DNA from: Oscillospiraceae bacterium
GTDB taxonomy: Bacteria; Bacillota; Clostridia; Oscillospirales; Acutalibacteraceae
NCBI GenBank assembly: GCA_031267335.1
Contig: JAIRZH010000030.1
Span: forward strand, 1 to 10,265
Length of the DNA: 10,265 nucleotides
Direction of reading: 5' to 3'
Position 1 is the first letter of the stretch; each line of letters begins with the position of its first letter. Positions 1 to 6,205 of this stretch are shown here, one piece after another. The notes under the pieces are model-generated. The model did not search any database. It was not told where the DNA came from and saw nothing but the letters and a program-made list of their open reading frames with translations. A program made the position numbers and the translations under genes.

Positions 1-30
1 TTTTTAAATAATTTAGAGGAATTTTCCGCC

Positions 31-204
31 ATGACAAACATTAAACTCATTTCGAGCAGTGTAAAGAGCCCAAATAAGCTACTTGAATTAATAAATCGAG
101 CAAGAAGTATTTTAAAGATCCAGAATTTATTTAAAGTTAATAAACTTTTTAAAAAATCTCTTGCTGTAAGTTTATCAACGATTATTTTCAAGTTTTTCTT
201 TTAG
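31..204 (+). CDS. Short hypothetical protein, possibly an exported-protein leader truncated by a miniature element
   Basis: A 57-residue frame starts at ATG 31 behind AGAGGA at 15-20, a 10-base gap much like those of the two envelope genes in this window. The product is basic in the middle and ends in a hydrophobic stretch (LFKKSLAVSLSTIIFKFFF) that looks like the start of a membrane or signal segment. The TAG stop is built from the TA in front of the family A element plus its first G, so the element ends the frame. The frame is also open back to position 1, so it could instead be the tail of a longer gene. I do not recognise the protein. The likeliest reading is a truncated envelope-protein gene whose remainder was lost; a chance frame is also possible. 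Confidence 0.35.
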   Translation: MTNIKLISSSVKSPNKLLELINRARSILKIQNLFKVNKLFKKSLAVSLSTIIFKFFF

Positions 205-363
205 AGCCTTTCTAATATCTCTAAGCAGTGTAGATTTTGTGGTAAAATTTTTAAAATTTAAAGCGCGAGGAAGGCGAATACTGACGTATTTAACTGACGA
301 GCAATGCAGAATTTTAAAAATTTTAACTAAATATGCGCTGTTTCAGAGATATTAGACAGGCTC
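204..363 (+). mobile_element. Family A miniature inverted-repeat element, copy A1
   Basis: This 160-bp element begins GAGCCTTTCTAATATCTCTAAGCA and ends with the imperfect inverse of that sequence (AGAGATATTAGACAGGCTC). The arms pair for roughly 60 bases around a middle containing GGAAGGCGAATACTGAC. There is no reading frame in it, so it would depend on a transposase encoded elsewhere. TA precedes the left end. The right end touches the trmK stop codon, so transcripts from either side enter a long hairpin here. Confidence 0.85.
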
Positions 364-1056
364 TTAATTAATTATACAATTTTTTAAAAAATTATTTAAA
401 TACGAAAGTATTTTGCGAAAATTAATTATTTCATCGTTTTTATTATTTAAAATCATTCCGATCAATTTTTCATTAATATATTTGATTTGATTTCTAACAT
501 ATCTAGCACTTAATTCATTCGGAGTAATTTTATCTAAGAATTGATATGCAAAATCATAATTCACTTTGTTTACATTAAAACTTACTTTCATTATTGTATA
601 AATTTTACCATGTGATTCTACAATTTCTTCTTTTTCAATTTCAAAATCATTAGATGCAAGAAAAATTCTAAGTTCAATTTCGGATGTCATAGGCTGGAAA
701 ATATAATTTTTACCACACTTGTTTTTCCATGGACATTTTTTTAATATTTTAGAAATTGTTTCTCCACCAAGACCAGCAATCACTATCGAGTCAACTTCCG
801 ATTCACTAATATTTAAAAATCCATCGGAATATCTTGAAGTTACTAAATTACCAATTTTATATTTTTGAATATTTCTCGTTGATAATTCTATTGAAAATTT
901 ATTTATATCACACGCAATTCCATAAGATATTTTATTTTTTAAAGCAAGCCAAATTAGAAGTTTAGAATGGTCAGCGCCGATATCGGCGACACGACATTTT
1001 TCTTCTAAAAATTCTGCACATTTCGAAAGTCTTTTATCTAAAGAAAATAATCTCAA
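364..1056 (-). CDS. trmK: tRNA (adenine-22-N1)-methyltransferase TrmK
   Basis: This protein should transfer a methyl group from S-adenosylmethionine to N1 of adenine 22 in the tRNA D-arm region, in the cytoplasm. The 230 residues match the usual family length. Visible motifs are the opening RLSKCAEFL, the SAM-binding VADIGADH at 23-30, an acidic residue in ACDIN near 50, IAGLGGETI at 93-101, and QPM at 121-123, where the family usually has QPN. The C-terminal third is the helical extension typical of TrmK. The start is TTG at 1056-1054; an in-frame TGA lies directly upstream, and AAAGG sits about 8 bases before it. Its stop codon TAA abuts element A1. TrmK often lies beside rpoD or a Nif3-like gene; neither is here, so the gene stands alone. 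Confidence 0.93.
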   Translation of the reverse strand: MRLFSLDKRLSKCAEFLEEKCRVADIGADHSKLLIWLALKNKISYGIACDINKFSIELSTRNIQKYKIGNLVTSRYSDGFLNISESEVDSIVIAGLGGETISKILKKCPWKNKCGKNYIFQPMTSEIELRIFLASNDFEIEKEEIVESHGKIYTIMKVSFNVNKVNYDFAYQFLDKITPNELSARYVRNQIKYINEKLIGMILNNKNDEIINFRKILSYLNNFLKNCIIN

Positions 1057-1232
1057 TCAATAAACCTTTACATTAAGTTTTTTCTAAATTCCCTAAAACA
1101 CTTCGTTTTCGACTAAAACTTCTTTAAAGCGTCTGTGCAAACCGCCATTTATACAAATAATTTAAGAAATTTGAACAAAAAATGAATTATTTCAGAGAAT
1201 ATAGAAAGAAATTTGCTAAAAATAAATTTTAA
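1057..1232. other. Intergenic stretch upstream of trmK
   Basis: No gene is visible. On the minus strand this would be the trmK 5' region. A TATAAA-like box lies well upstream of the TTG, but I find no -35 at good spacing. The right part (from about 1170) faintly resembles a decayed family A arm (CTCTGAAATAATT on the minus strand), too weakly to call. Confidence 0.4.
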
Positions 1233-1397
1233 GAGCCTGTCTTTGATGAGCTGAAGATGCGAATTTTTGACAATTTTTTGAACATTTTTTAGTACATTTG
1301 GTTCTAATTAACTGGTGCCAAGCTGAAAAAATAAACTAAAATTGCTAAAAATTGTTAAAAAATTGCGCTTGCGGAGGGGCTTATTGAAGACAAGTTC
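1233..1397. mobile_element. Family C miniature inverted-repeat element
   Basis: A 165-bp palindromic element with its own internal sequence. The left end reads GAGCCTGTCTTTGATGAGCT and the inverse of the right end reads GAACTTGTCTTCAATAAGC. The arms stay similar for about 50 bases, through AATTTTTGACAATTTTT and its partner. The tip resembles families A and B while the body differs. TTA follows it and family A copy A2 starts immediately afterwards. No frame is encoded. Confidence 0.6.
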
Positions 1398-1400
1398 TTA

Positions 1401-1561
1401 GAGCCTGTCTAATATTTCCTAAGCAATACAAATTTAACGATAAAATTTTTAAAATTCAAAGCGTAAGGAAGGCAAATACTGACATATTTAACTGACGAGC
1501 AATACAGAATTTTAAAAATTTTAGTTAAATATGTGTTGCTAAAGAGATATTATACAGGCTC
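1401..1561 (+). mobile_element. Family A miniature inverted-repeat element, copy A2
   Basis: A 161-bp copy in the same orientation as A1, with tips GAGCCTGTCTAATATTTCC and GAGATATTATACAGGCTC and TA directly on both sides (1399-1400 and 1562-1563). It lies 21 bp past the stop codon of the glucosaminidase gene and is the only strong hairpin there, so it may terminate that transcript. Confidence 0.88.
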
Positions 1562-1582
1562 TAAGTATTTTTCTTTTTTTAT

Positions 1583-3412
1583 TCACAAAACTTCTATGTT
1601 AATTAAATCCATTTCATTATGTTTAAAAATATAAATAATTGCATTTCCTTTATTTTTAGCAAGGATTTCTCCTTTCTTATTTATTCGAACTATTCTATGA
1701 TCGCTGCTTTCGTAAAATGCTCCTTTTGAATTTTTAATAATTGAAGTAATATACAAAATTTCTTCAGATTTAATTTCAATTTTAGAATTTTTATTAACAC
1801 AAAAATACGGAACATATCCTATATGTTTTTCGCCTTTTTTAAAAAATTCTATTTTGCCCCAATAAGGAATTCTAAGGTAATTCATTAATTTTTCTGAATT
1901 TGTTATAAAAAACCCTAAAATAGTTACTTCTTCGTTTACTAATAAATCTATATCGCTTATTTCATAATCAATATTAGGATTTGAATAAACTTTTGTGTCT
2001 TTAACCATAATACCGGTTGTTTTAAAACCATCGCTAAGTTTGCAAATATTTCTAGGAACATCGTTTTCATAAATCGGGATTAAAAATTTTTTTGCATCGC
2101 TTAATATCCCTAGTTTTTTATAAGCTTCCGAAACTTTATGAATGTGACATACTCCATATATACTGGTAAAATACTGATGTTCATTAGGCAGGAAAGCGGA
2201 CGCAGAATTTGTATTAAATCTTTGAAAATATGCTGTATTTTGCCCTTTATTTATATAAAAACTACTTATAAATTCTGCGCCATCACTTATTGACTTTTCT
2301 GGAGAATCCCAACCTTTTTGTTTAGCTCGTTCTAAAGCGTTTGATATCGGGTCTTCGCCGTCATTTGCCCCTATATTTAAAAAATTATAATAACCTATGA
2401 AATCTTCCTTATAATTGCCTGTAACGCTTCCACTTTTAGAACCATCGCCGCGGCAAACTTCTATTCTGATTTTAGACGCAAAATAATATGGATTTAAGTT
2501 ATTTTTTTTAGAAGCTTTTAATATTACATCAGAATATTTTTCTGTCGTTACTATTTCTTCTCCATTTTTATCTATATATTTAATAATTTCATCGTACATA
2601 AATGTTCCATTTAATATTTTTTCTATACCTTCTTTTTTATGAATTTCAGCATCATATGTTAATGATTCAAATGCAAAAATCTCATTTTCGTTTATATAAT
2701 TATTTGGATCTATAAAATGCTTTACTGTTGGGAAATTCGCAGCAACCCATACTTTCTTATCGAAAAATCTATATTGTTCATACTCATCTTTTTCAGGAAA
2801 AAAATACTCTTCCTCTTTATGTTTAAGCAAAGAATCAACAAAATTTTCAACTAAACTTTTATGTCCCAATTGTGCTTTGGCGGTTTTATGTAATTTAAAA
2901 CCAGTTGGAACAGGAATGAATATCCAATCTGGAAATTTTTTATTTAGATTATATAATTTTTCTTTCATATATTCAGGAAACATTTCTATATAAGATTTAG
3001 CAATTTTTCGCCAACGAAGTTTGTTTTTTGCAGCAGTTTTTGCTGCTTTTAAAACGGAGATATCATTATCATTAATATAATTATTTTCTTTGCCTTCGCT
3101 TTTTTTAACAATTTGAGCAGTTTGCGCTATTCCGGAAACAAAATTTCTTAATATAAACGTTGCAGAAATAAAGGCTAAACTTGATACAAAAAATTTCTTA
3201 AAGATATATCTTTTTTCACCAAAAAAAAAATTTAATTTTTTATTTATTTTTTTTACCGTTTTTTCAATAAATTTATTGAATTTTTTTTTTGTACATTTTC
3301 TTTTATATATATGACTTCCGTAAAATTTATCTTGGTTTTCTTTTACGAAAAATTTTGGCAAATACCTAGAAAATATTTTTTTGATAGTTTTTCCAAAATT
3401 TAATTTATTCAT
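1583..3412 (-). CDS. Membrane-anchored N-acetylglucosaminidase with SH3-like and Big_2-like C-terminus
   Basis: This is a peptidoglycan hydrolase of the clostridial LytD-like type, expected to cut glycan strands outside the membrane. Residues 1-70 are very basic, and 71-96 form one hydrophobic segment, a signal anchor or uncleaved signal. The conserved N-terminal region follows (FPEYMKEKLYNLNKKFPDW near 145-163, then IDPNNYINENEIFAFESL near 234-251). The glucosaminidase domain spans about 285-425, with IRIEV holding the likely catalytic Glu318, then GYYNFLNIGAN, KGWDSPEKSISDGAEF and YINKGQNTAYFQ. Residues 465-540 look like a bacterial SH3 fold, and 545-609 resemble a Big_2 domain (SSDHRIVRINKKGEI). 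The ATG follows AAAGGA by 11 bases and has a promoter just upstream. The long basic tail before the membrane segment is unusual. Function is confident by family pattern; substrate specificity is inferred. Confidence 0.88.
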   Translation of the reverse strand: MNKLNFGKTIKKIFSRYLPKFFVKENQDKFYGSHIYKRKCTKKKFNKFIEKTVKKINKKLNFFFGEKRYIFKKFFVSSLAFISATFILRNFVSGIAQTAQIVKKSEGKENNYINDNDISVLKAAKTAAKNKLRWRKIAKSYIEMFPEYMKEKLYNLNKKFPDWIFIPVPTGFKLHKTAKAQLGHKSLVENFVDSLLKHKEEEYFFPEKDEYEQYRFFDKKVWVAANFPTVKHFIDPNNYINENEIFAFESLTYDAEIHKKEGIEKILNGTFMYDEIIKYIDKNGEEIVTTEKYSDVILKASKKNNLNPYYFASKIRIEVCRGDGSKSGSVTGNYKEDFIGYYNFLNIGANDGEDPISNALERAKQKGWDSPEKSISDGAEFISSFYINKGQNTAYFQRFNTNSASAFLPNEHQYFTSIYGVCHIHKVSEAYKKLGILSDAKKFLIPIYENDVPRNICKLSDGFKTTGIMVKDTKVYSNPNIDYEISDIDLLVNEEVTILGFFITNSEKLMNYLRIPYWGKIEFFKKGEKHIGYVPYFCVNKNSKIEIKSEEILYITSIIKNSKGAFYESSDHRIVRINKKGEILAKNKGNAIIYIFKHNEMDLINIEVL

Positions 3413-3459
3413 AAAATAATCATTCCTTTTTAGTTTTGATAAAAAATTTACAAAATTTA

Positions 3460-3488
3460 ATTGTATAAGAATAAATAAATAAAATCAA
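3460..3488 (-). promoter_or_regulatory. Putative sigma-A promoter of the glucosaminidase gene
   Basis: On the minus strand TTGATT (3488-3483) is followed after 17 bases by TACAAT (3465-3460). Transcription would start near 3453, leaving a leader of about 40 bases. In such AT-rich DNA, matches this good can arise by chance. Confidence 0.5.
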
Positions 3489-3525
3489 AATTCATATTAT
3501 TTTTATATTTATTTCCTTTATATAA

Positions 3526-3537
3526 GAACTTAAGTTC
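3526..3537. repeat. Perfect 12-bp palindrome GAACTTAAGTTC
   Basis: A perfect dyad lies about 40 bp upstream of the -35 of the glucosaminidase promoter, between it and element B1. It could be an operator half-site pair or chance; no second copy was found nearby. Confidence 0.35.
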
Positions 3538-3572
3538 ATTTAAAAGAAAATAAATATAAAAATCAGACATTA

Positions 3573-3732
3573 AGGCCTGTTTTCACTACCGTTTAATAAT
3601 CATATTTCGGTACTTTTTGGTTTGTACTACGTTAAATTTTTTCACAATACGCAAGTATTGTAAAAAAAATTTTTCTTATCCAACCCAAAAATTACTCGAA
3701 ATTTTGTCATTTCAAATAGTGGGAACAGGCCC
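3573..3732. mobile_element. Family B miniature inverted-repeat element, copy B1
   Basis: A 160-bp element with tips AGGCCTGTTTTCACTA and TAGTGGGAACAGGCCC and TA on both outer sides (3571-3572, 3733-3734). The centre is a perfect small hairpin, ACAATAC-gcaa-GTATTGT. B2 is a near inverse-complement copy. It lies 16 bp past the nrnA stop codon and upstream of the glucosaminidase promoter, separating the two transcription units. No frame is encoded. Confidence 0.87.
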
Positions 3733-3748
3733 TATATCTCCTCAAAAA

Positions 3749-4684
3749 TTAATTTTTAGAAACAATAAAAATTTTAATTACTTTTAAAATTCGTTTTTTT
3801 ACTTCTGTTAAATTTCCAGATATTTCAAATGCAGCTGCATTATCATGGCCGCCGCCATAAAATTCTTGGCAAATTTTATTTGCACTTTTGTTTGAGGTTC
3901 TAATTGAAACTTTATATGAGTTTTTTTCTTTTTCTTTTATAATTACACCAGTTTGCACATTTGAAATTTTCATAGGTATCGAAGTAAGTTCGCTGATTTC
4001 TTCATCTTTAACATTAAATTTAGACATTAAATCTCTAGAAATTATTAATAAAACGCATTTATCATCAAAATAAAATTCACAATTTTTAACTACTTCACTT
4101 TCTATCATTAAATAATTTTTGGATCTATTATCAAAAATAGTTCGATTTATAAATTCAAAATTACTTATTTTTGGTAAAATTTCGGATGTTATCTGAAAAG
4201 TTCGAGAAGTAACATTTGAAAATTTAAATCGCCCAGTATCGGTAACGATTCCTGTATAAATACAATCCGCAATTACAGAATCTATTTTTATATTCATTAA
4301 TTTTATTAATTCGTAAACATTTTCAGTATTTGCAGCAGCTTTTGGATTATTATATGTAATTTTAGCATAATTTTTATTTGCAGCATGATGATCTATGCAC
4401 ACATCAAGATTTTTATATTTTTCTTTAGGCCAAACTAATTTTTCATCAGGCAAATCGACGCAAATAATAATTTCCGGATGATGAACAATCTGATTTTTTG
4501 TATTTTCACATAAAAACATAAATTTTTCTGGAATCTCACAAATAACTTGCGATTTTTTTCCAATTGTTTGTATAGCATGGCATAAACCAAAAGATGAGCC
4601 CAGAGCATCACCATCGGGTGCTTTGTGCGTTAAAATATGAAAGCTATTATATTTATTTAAAATTTTTAATATTTTTTTTAACAA
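3749..4684 (-). CDS. nrnA: DHH/DHHA1 phosphoesterase, NrnA-like oligoribonuclease / pAp phosphatase
   Basis: A cytoplasmic, metal-dependent enzyme of the NrnA type, which degrades very short RNA and converts 3'-phosphoadenosine 5'-phosphate to AMP. The 311 residues match the family. The DHH domain shows HKAPDGDALGS at 20-30 (His20, Asp24, Asp26 as metal ligands), VDLPD with Asp77, DHH at 98-100, and TGIVTDTGRFKFSN at 144-157 with Asp149. The DHHA1 domain ends in the substrate-binding GGGH at 277-280. The start is TTG at 4684-4682, since no ATG lies near the conserved N-terminus and an in-frame TAA is a few codons upstream; the ribosome binding site is weak. The gene is single, with B1 close behind its stop. 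The exact substrate (nanoRNA, pAp or a cyclic-dinucleotide product) cannot be told from sequence. Confidence 0.88.
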   Translation of the reverse strand: MLKKILKILNKYNSFHILTHKAPDGDALGSSFGLCHAIQTIGKKSQVICEIPEKFMFLCENTKNQIVHHPEIIICVDLPDEKLVWPKEKYKNLDVCIDHHAANKNYAKITYNNPKAAANTENVYELIKLMNIKIDSVIADCIYTGIVTDTGRFKFSNVTSRTFQITSEILPKISNFEFINRTIFDNRSKNYLMIESEVVKNCEFYFDDKCVLLIISRDLMSKFNVKDEEISELTSIPMKISNVQTGVIIKEKEKNSYKVSIRTSNKSANKICQEFYGGGHDNAAAFEISGNLTEVKKRILKVIKIFIVSKN

Positions 4685-4711
4685 TACTTTATCTAATAAT
4701 TATAAAATTTT

Positions 4712-4842
4712 GAAACCTGTTTCTGAACAAGAAAAATTTAAGTAAAAAATCTAAAAATTTCCAAAATTATATTTTGAATTCATCAAATACAAGTTATTAA
4801 CTAAATATACTTTGCTTTTTAAAATATCAAGATTAGGATTTT
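4712..4842. repeat. Decayed family A element, A7
   Basis: The right part, TTAACTAAATATACTTTG through TTAGGATTTTA, aligns with the right arm of A1 (TTAACTAAATATGCGCTG through GACAGGCTCTTA) with many changes. The left tip is only hinted at by GAAACCTGTTT. It is an old copy upstream of nrnA; no promoter or gene is clear in this stretch. Confidence 0.5.
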
Positions 4843-4920
4843 ATAGTTTATCTAAATATTTTTAAGTAATACGAATTTTATGGTTGAAATTTTAAAAATT
4901 TAAAGTATATAAAATCAGTT
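4843..4920 (+). repeat. Decayed left half of a family A element
   Basis: The stretch TAGTTTATCTAAATATTTTT followed by AAGTAATACGAATTT and AAATTTTAAAAATTTAAAG follows the left arm of A2 base by base with scattered changes, then stops where a family B remnant begins. It looks like a copy interrupted by a second element. Confidence 0.6.
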
Positions 4921-4923
4921 CTA

Positions 4924-5007
4924 GGCCATATCCATGCTGTTCGATCATATTTTAGCACTTTTGATTTATATTACGTTAATTTTTTTCAAAATATAAGGAA
5001 TAGGCTT
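4924..5007. repeat. Decayed, shortened family B element, B5
   Basis: GGCC at the left, GTTCGATCATATTTTAGCAC and TTGATTTATATTACGTTAA match the B1 left arm. The right tip AGGAATAGGC is an eroded form of GGAACAGGCCC. About half the length is missing. Element A3 follows within a few bases. Confidence 0.6.
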
Positions 5008-5010
5008 TGA

Positions 5011-5170
5011 GAACCTGTCTAATATCTCTTTAGTAACACATATTTAACTAAAATTTTTAAAATTCTGTATTGCTCGTCAGTTAAATATGTTAGTATTTGC
5101 CTTCTTCACGCTTTGAATTTTAAAAATTTTATCGTTAAATCTATATTGCTTGGAAACATTGGACAGGCTT
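5011..5170 (-). mobile_element. Family A miniature inverted-repeat element, copy A3
   Basis: A 160-bp copy in inverse orientation to A1 and A2, with tips GAACCTGTCTAATATCTC and ACATTGGACAGGCTT. TA follows its right end at 5171-5172. The middle carries the inverse of the conserved core (GTTAGTATTTGCCTTC). It ends 6 bp before the -35 box of the tRNA promoter. Confidence 0.85.
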
Positions 5171-5175
5171 TAAAC

Positions 5176-5205
5176 TTGACAATATCAATTTTTTTATAAG
5201 ATACT
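5176..5205 (+). promoter_or_regulatory. Putative promoter of the tRNA-Arg gene
   Basis: TTGACA at 5176-5181 is a perfect -35. GATACT at 5200-5205 is a moderate -10 at 18-base spacing, with TATAAG just upstream as an alternative at too short a spacing. Transcription would start about 28 bases before the tRNA. Confidence 0.55.
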
Positions 5206-5239
5206 GAAGAAATGCGGAATTTTACATTACGGCAAATTT

Positions 5240-5316
5240 GCGCCTGTAGCTCAGCTGGATAGAGTGTTTGGCTACGAACCAAGAGGTCGGGGGTTCGAAT
5301 CCCTCCAGGCGTGCCA
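5240..5316 (+). tRNA. tRNA-Arg with anticodon ACG
   Basis: The 77 bases fold as a full cloverleaf: acceptor stem GCGCCTG/CAGGCGT with a G-U first pair, D-arm GCTCAGCTGGATAGAGT, anticodon loop CTACGAA giving ACG (read as ICG after deamination, decoding CGN), and T-arm GTCGGGGGTTCGAATCCCTCC with the GTTCGAATC signature. CCA is encoded at 5314-5316. It stands alone between miniature elements with its own promoter. No clear intrinsic terminator follows apart from the small hairpin remnant at 5350-5377. Confidence 0.97.
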
Positions 5317-5329
5317 GTTTTATTTCTAA

Positions 5330-5377
5330 AAGCCTGCTTAATATTTCTAAGAGCTTGTCTGAGATATTAGACAAACT
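5330..5377. repeat. Minimal family A remnant just after the tRNA
   Basis: AAAGCCTGCTTAATATTTCT is one family A tip, and AGAGCTTGTCT-gagatatt-AGACAAACTT is a pair of tips with almost all of the body deleted. The latter forms a short hairpin 35 to 60 bases after the tRNA and could serve as its terminator. Confidence 0.6.
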
Positions 5378-5403
5378 TTAAGATATTGAAAAAATTAAAT
5401 TTA

Positions 5404-5562
5404 GGGCCTGTTCCCACTATTTGAAATGACAAAATTTCGAGTAATTTTTGGTTTGGATAAGGAAAATTTTTTCACAATACTAATGTATTGTAAAAAAATT
5501 TAACGTAGTACAAATCAAAAAGTATCGAAATATGGTTGTTAAACGATAGTAGGAGCAGGCCC
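5404..5562. mobile_element. Family B miniature inverted-repeat element, copy B2
   Basis: A 159-bp copy inverted relative to B1, with tips GGGCCTGTTCCCACTATTTG and CGATAGTAGGAGCAGGCCC. TA lies on both outer sides (5402-5403 and 5563-5564). The centre ACAATA-ctaatg-TATTGT is palindromic. Of the B copies, this one keeps the best-matched tips. Confidence 0.88.
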
Positions 5563-5591
5563 TAATTATATAGTCATATCATTGTATAATT

Positions 5592-5718
5592 ATACTCATT
5601 CGAATTCAAACGCCGAAATCAAAATTAAAATTCAATTCATTCAAATCTCAAGCAAAATCGTGCTAAACGGATGATTTTCAGATTTCAATAAATTCAGAAT
5701 TTCATTTTGAATGAGTAT
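5592..5718. mobile_element. Family D inverted-repeat element (single copy)
   Basis: ATACTCATTC at 5592-5601 is the perfect inverse of GAATGAGTAT at 5709-5718, and about 16 of the first 19 bases pair. TA lies just inside or outside both ends depending on how the border is drawn. The 127-bp body has no reading frame. Only one copy is in the window, so its status as a mobile element is tentative. Confidence 0.5.
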
Positions 5719-6152
5719 ATATTATTTATGTGTAGAAAATATTAACTCTAAAAATAATAAAATTCATTGCCACAAACCTTATAATTTCGTTTTTTGTAGT
5801 ACAATGCGAAATTTTCGGGCGCTCTCGTTTACAAAAAAATAGAAATAGAAAAAATAGTTGAAAAAGTATTAAAAAAACAAAAAAAAGAAAAAAGAAAATT
5901 TAAAACAAAAAAATAGTTTAACTAATATTTTGCTTAAAAATAGTTTAATTAAGACTTTGCTTAAAATTGGTTTGATTTTTTATTTCAAGCATGACGATTG
6001 TTTTATTTTTAAAATATTTTGATAAAATCATTCGATATATTATGGAAAAGTTCTTCCGTGAGAATTTCAAATTCTTGGTCTAGACAAAGTTGCTATCGCC
6101 CTGGATATTTCTATCCTGAATCGCCGCCAATTAATGTGTCGATAAATTTTAA
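5719..6152. other. Non-coding, purine-rich intergenic region without a recognisable gene
   Basis: Positions 5833-5913 (+) are extremely A-rich and read KKIEIEKIVEKVLKKQKKEK, ending at TAG 5914; the frame is open only back to 5800 and has no start codon. This looks like the tail of a lost gene or simple low complexity. Positions 6020-6150 are more GC-balanced (GCTATCGCCCTGGATATTTC) but hold only short frames I do not recognise. Confidence 0.4.
5909..5980 (+). repeat. 27-bp tandem repeat, about 2.5 units
   Basis: Units start at 5909, 5936 and about 5963. Each begins AAAAATAGTTTAA or a variant, and the first two end TTTGCTT. The third is partial and diverged (AAAATTGGTTTGA). The array overlaps the end of the A-rich tract. 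Confidence 0.6.
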
Positions 6153-6195
6153 ATAAACAAATTCAAGTCCTTAATTTTAACTGATGTTTGTTTAT
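6153..6195. terminator. Possible weak hairpin downstream of the kinase gene
   Basis: ATAAACAAA (6153-6161) pairs perfectly with TTTGTTTAT (6187-6195) across a 25-base loop, beginning 11 bp past the kinase stop codon. The stem is nearly all A-T and no strong T run follows on the minus strand, so termination is uncertain. Confidence 0.3.
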
Positions 6196-6205
6196 AGTTT
6201 TTTGG

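Noticed and set aside
204..5562. Multiple spaced repeats as a CRISPR array.
   Set aside because: The repeats are 160-bp palindromes at irregular distances and in both orientations, with no short regular spacers and no cas genes.
6020..6150. GC-richer patch that might be a small gene or RNA.
   Set aside because: All frames are short with no clear ribosome binding site, and I see no recognisable RNA fold or family signature.
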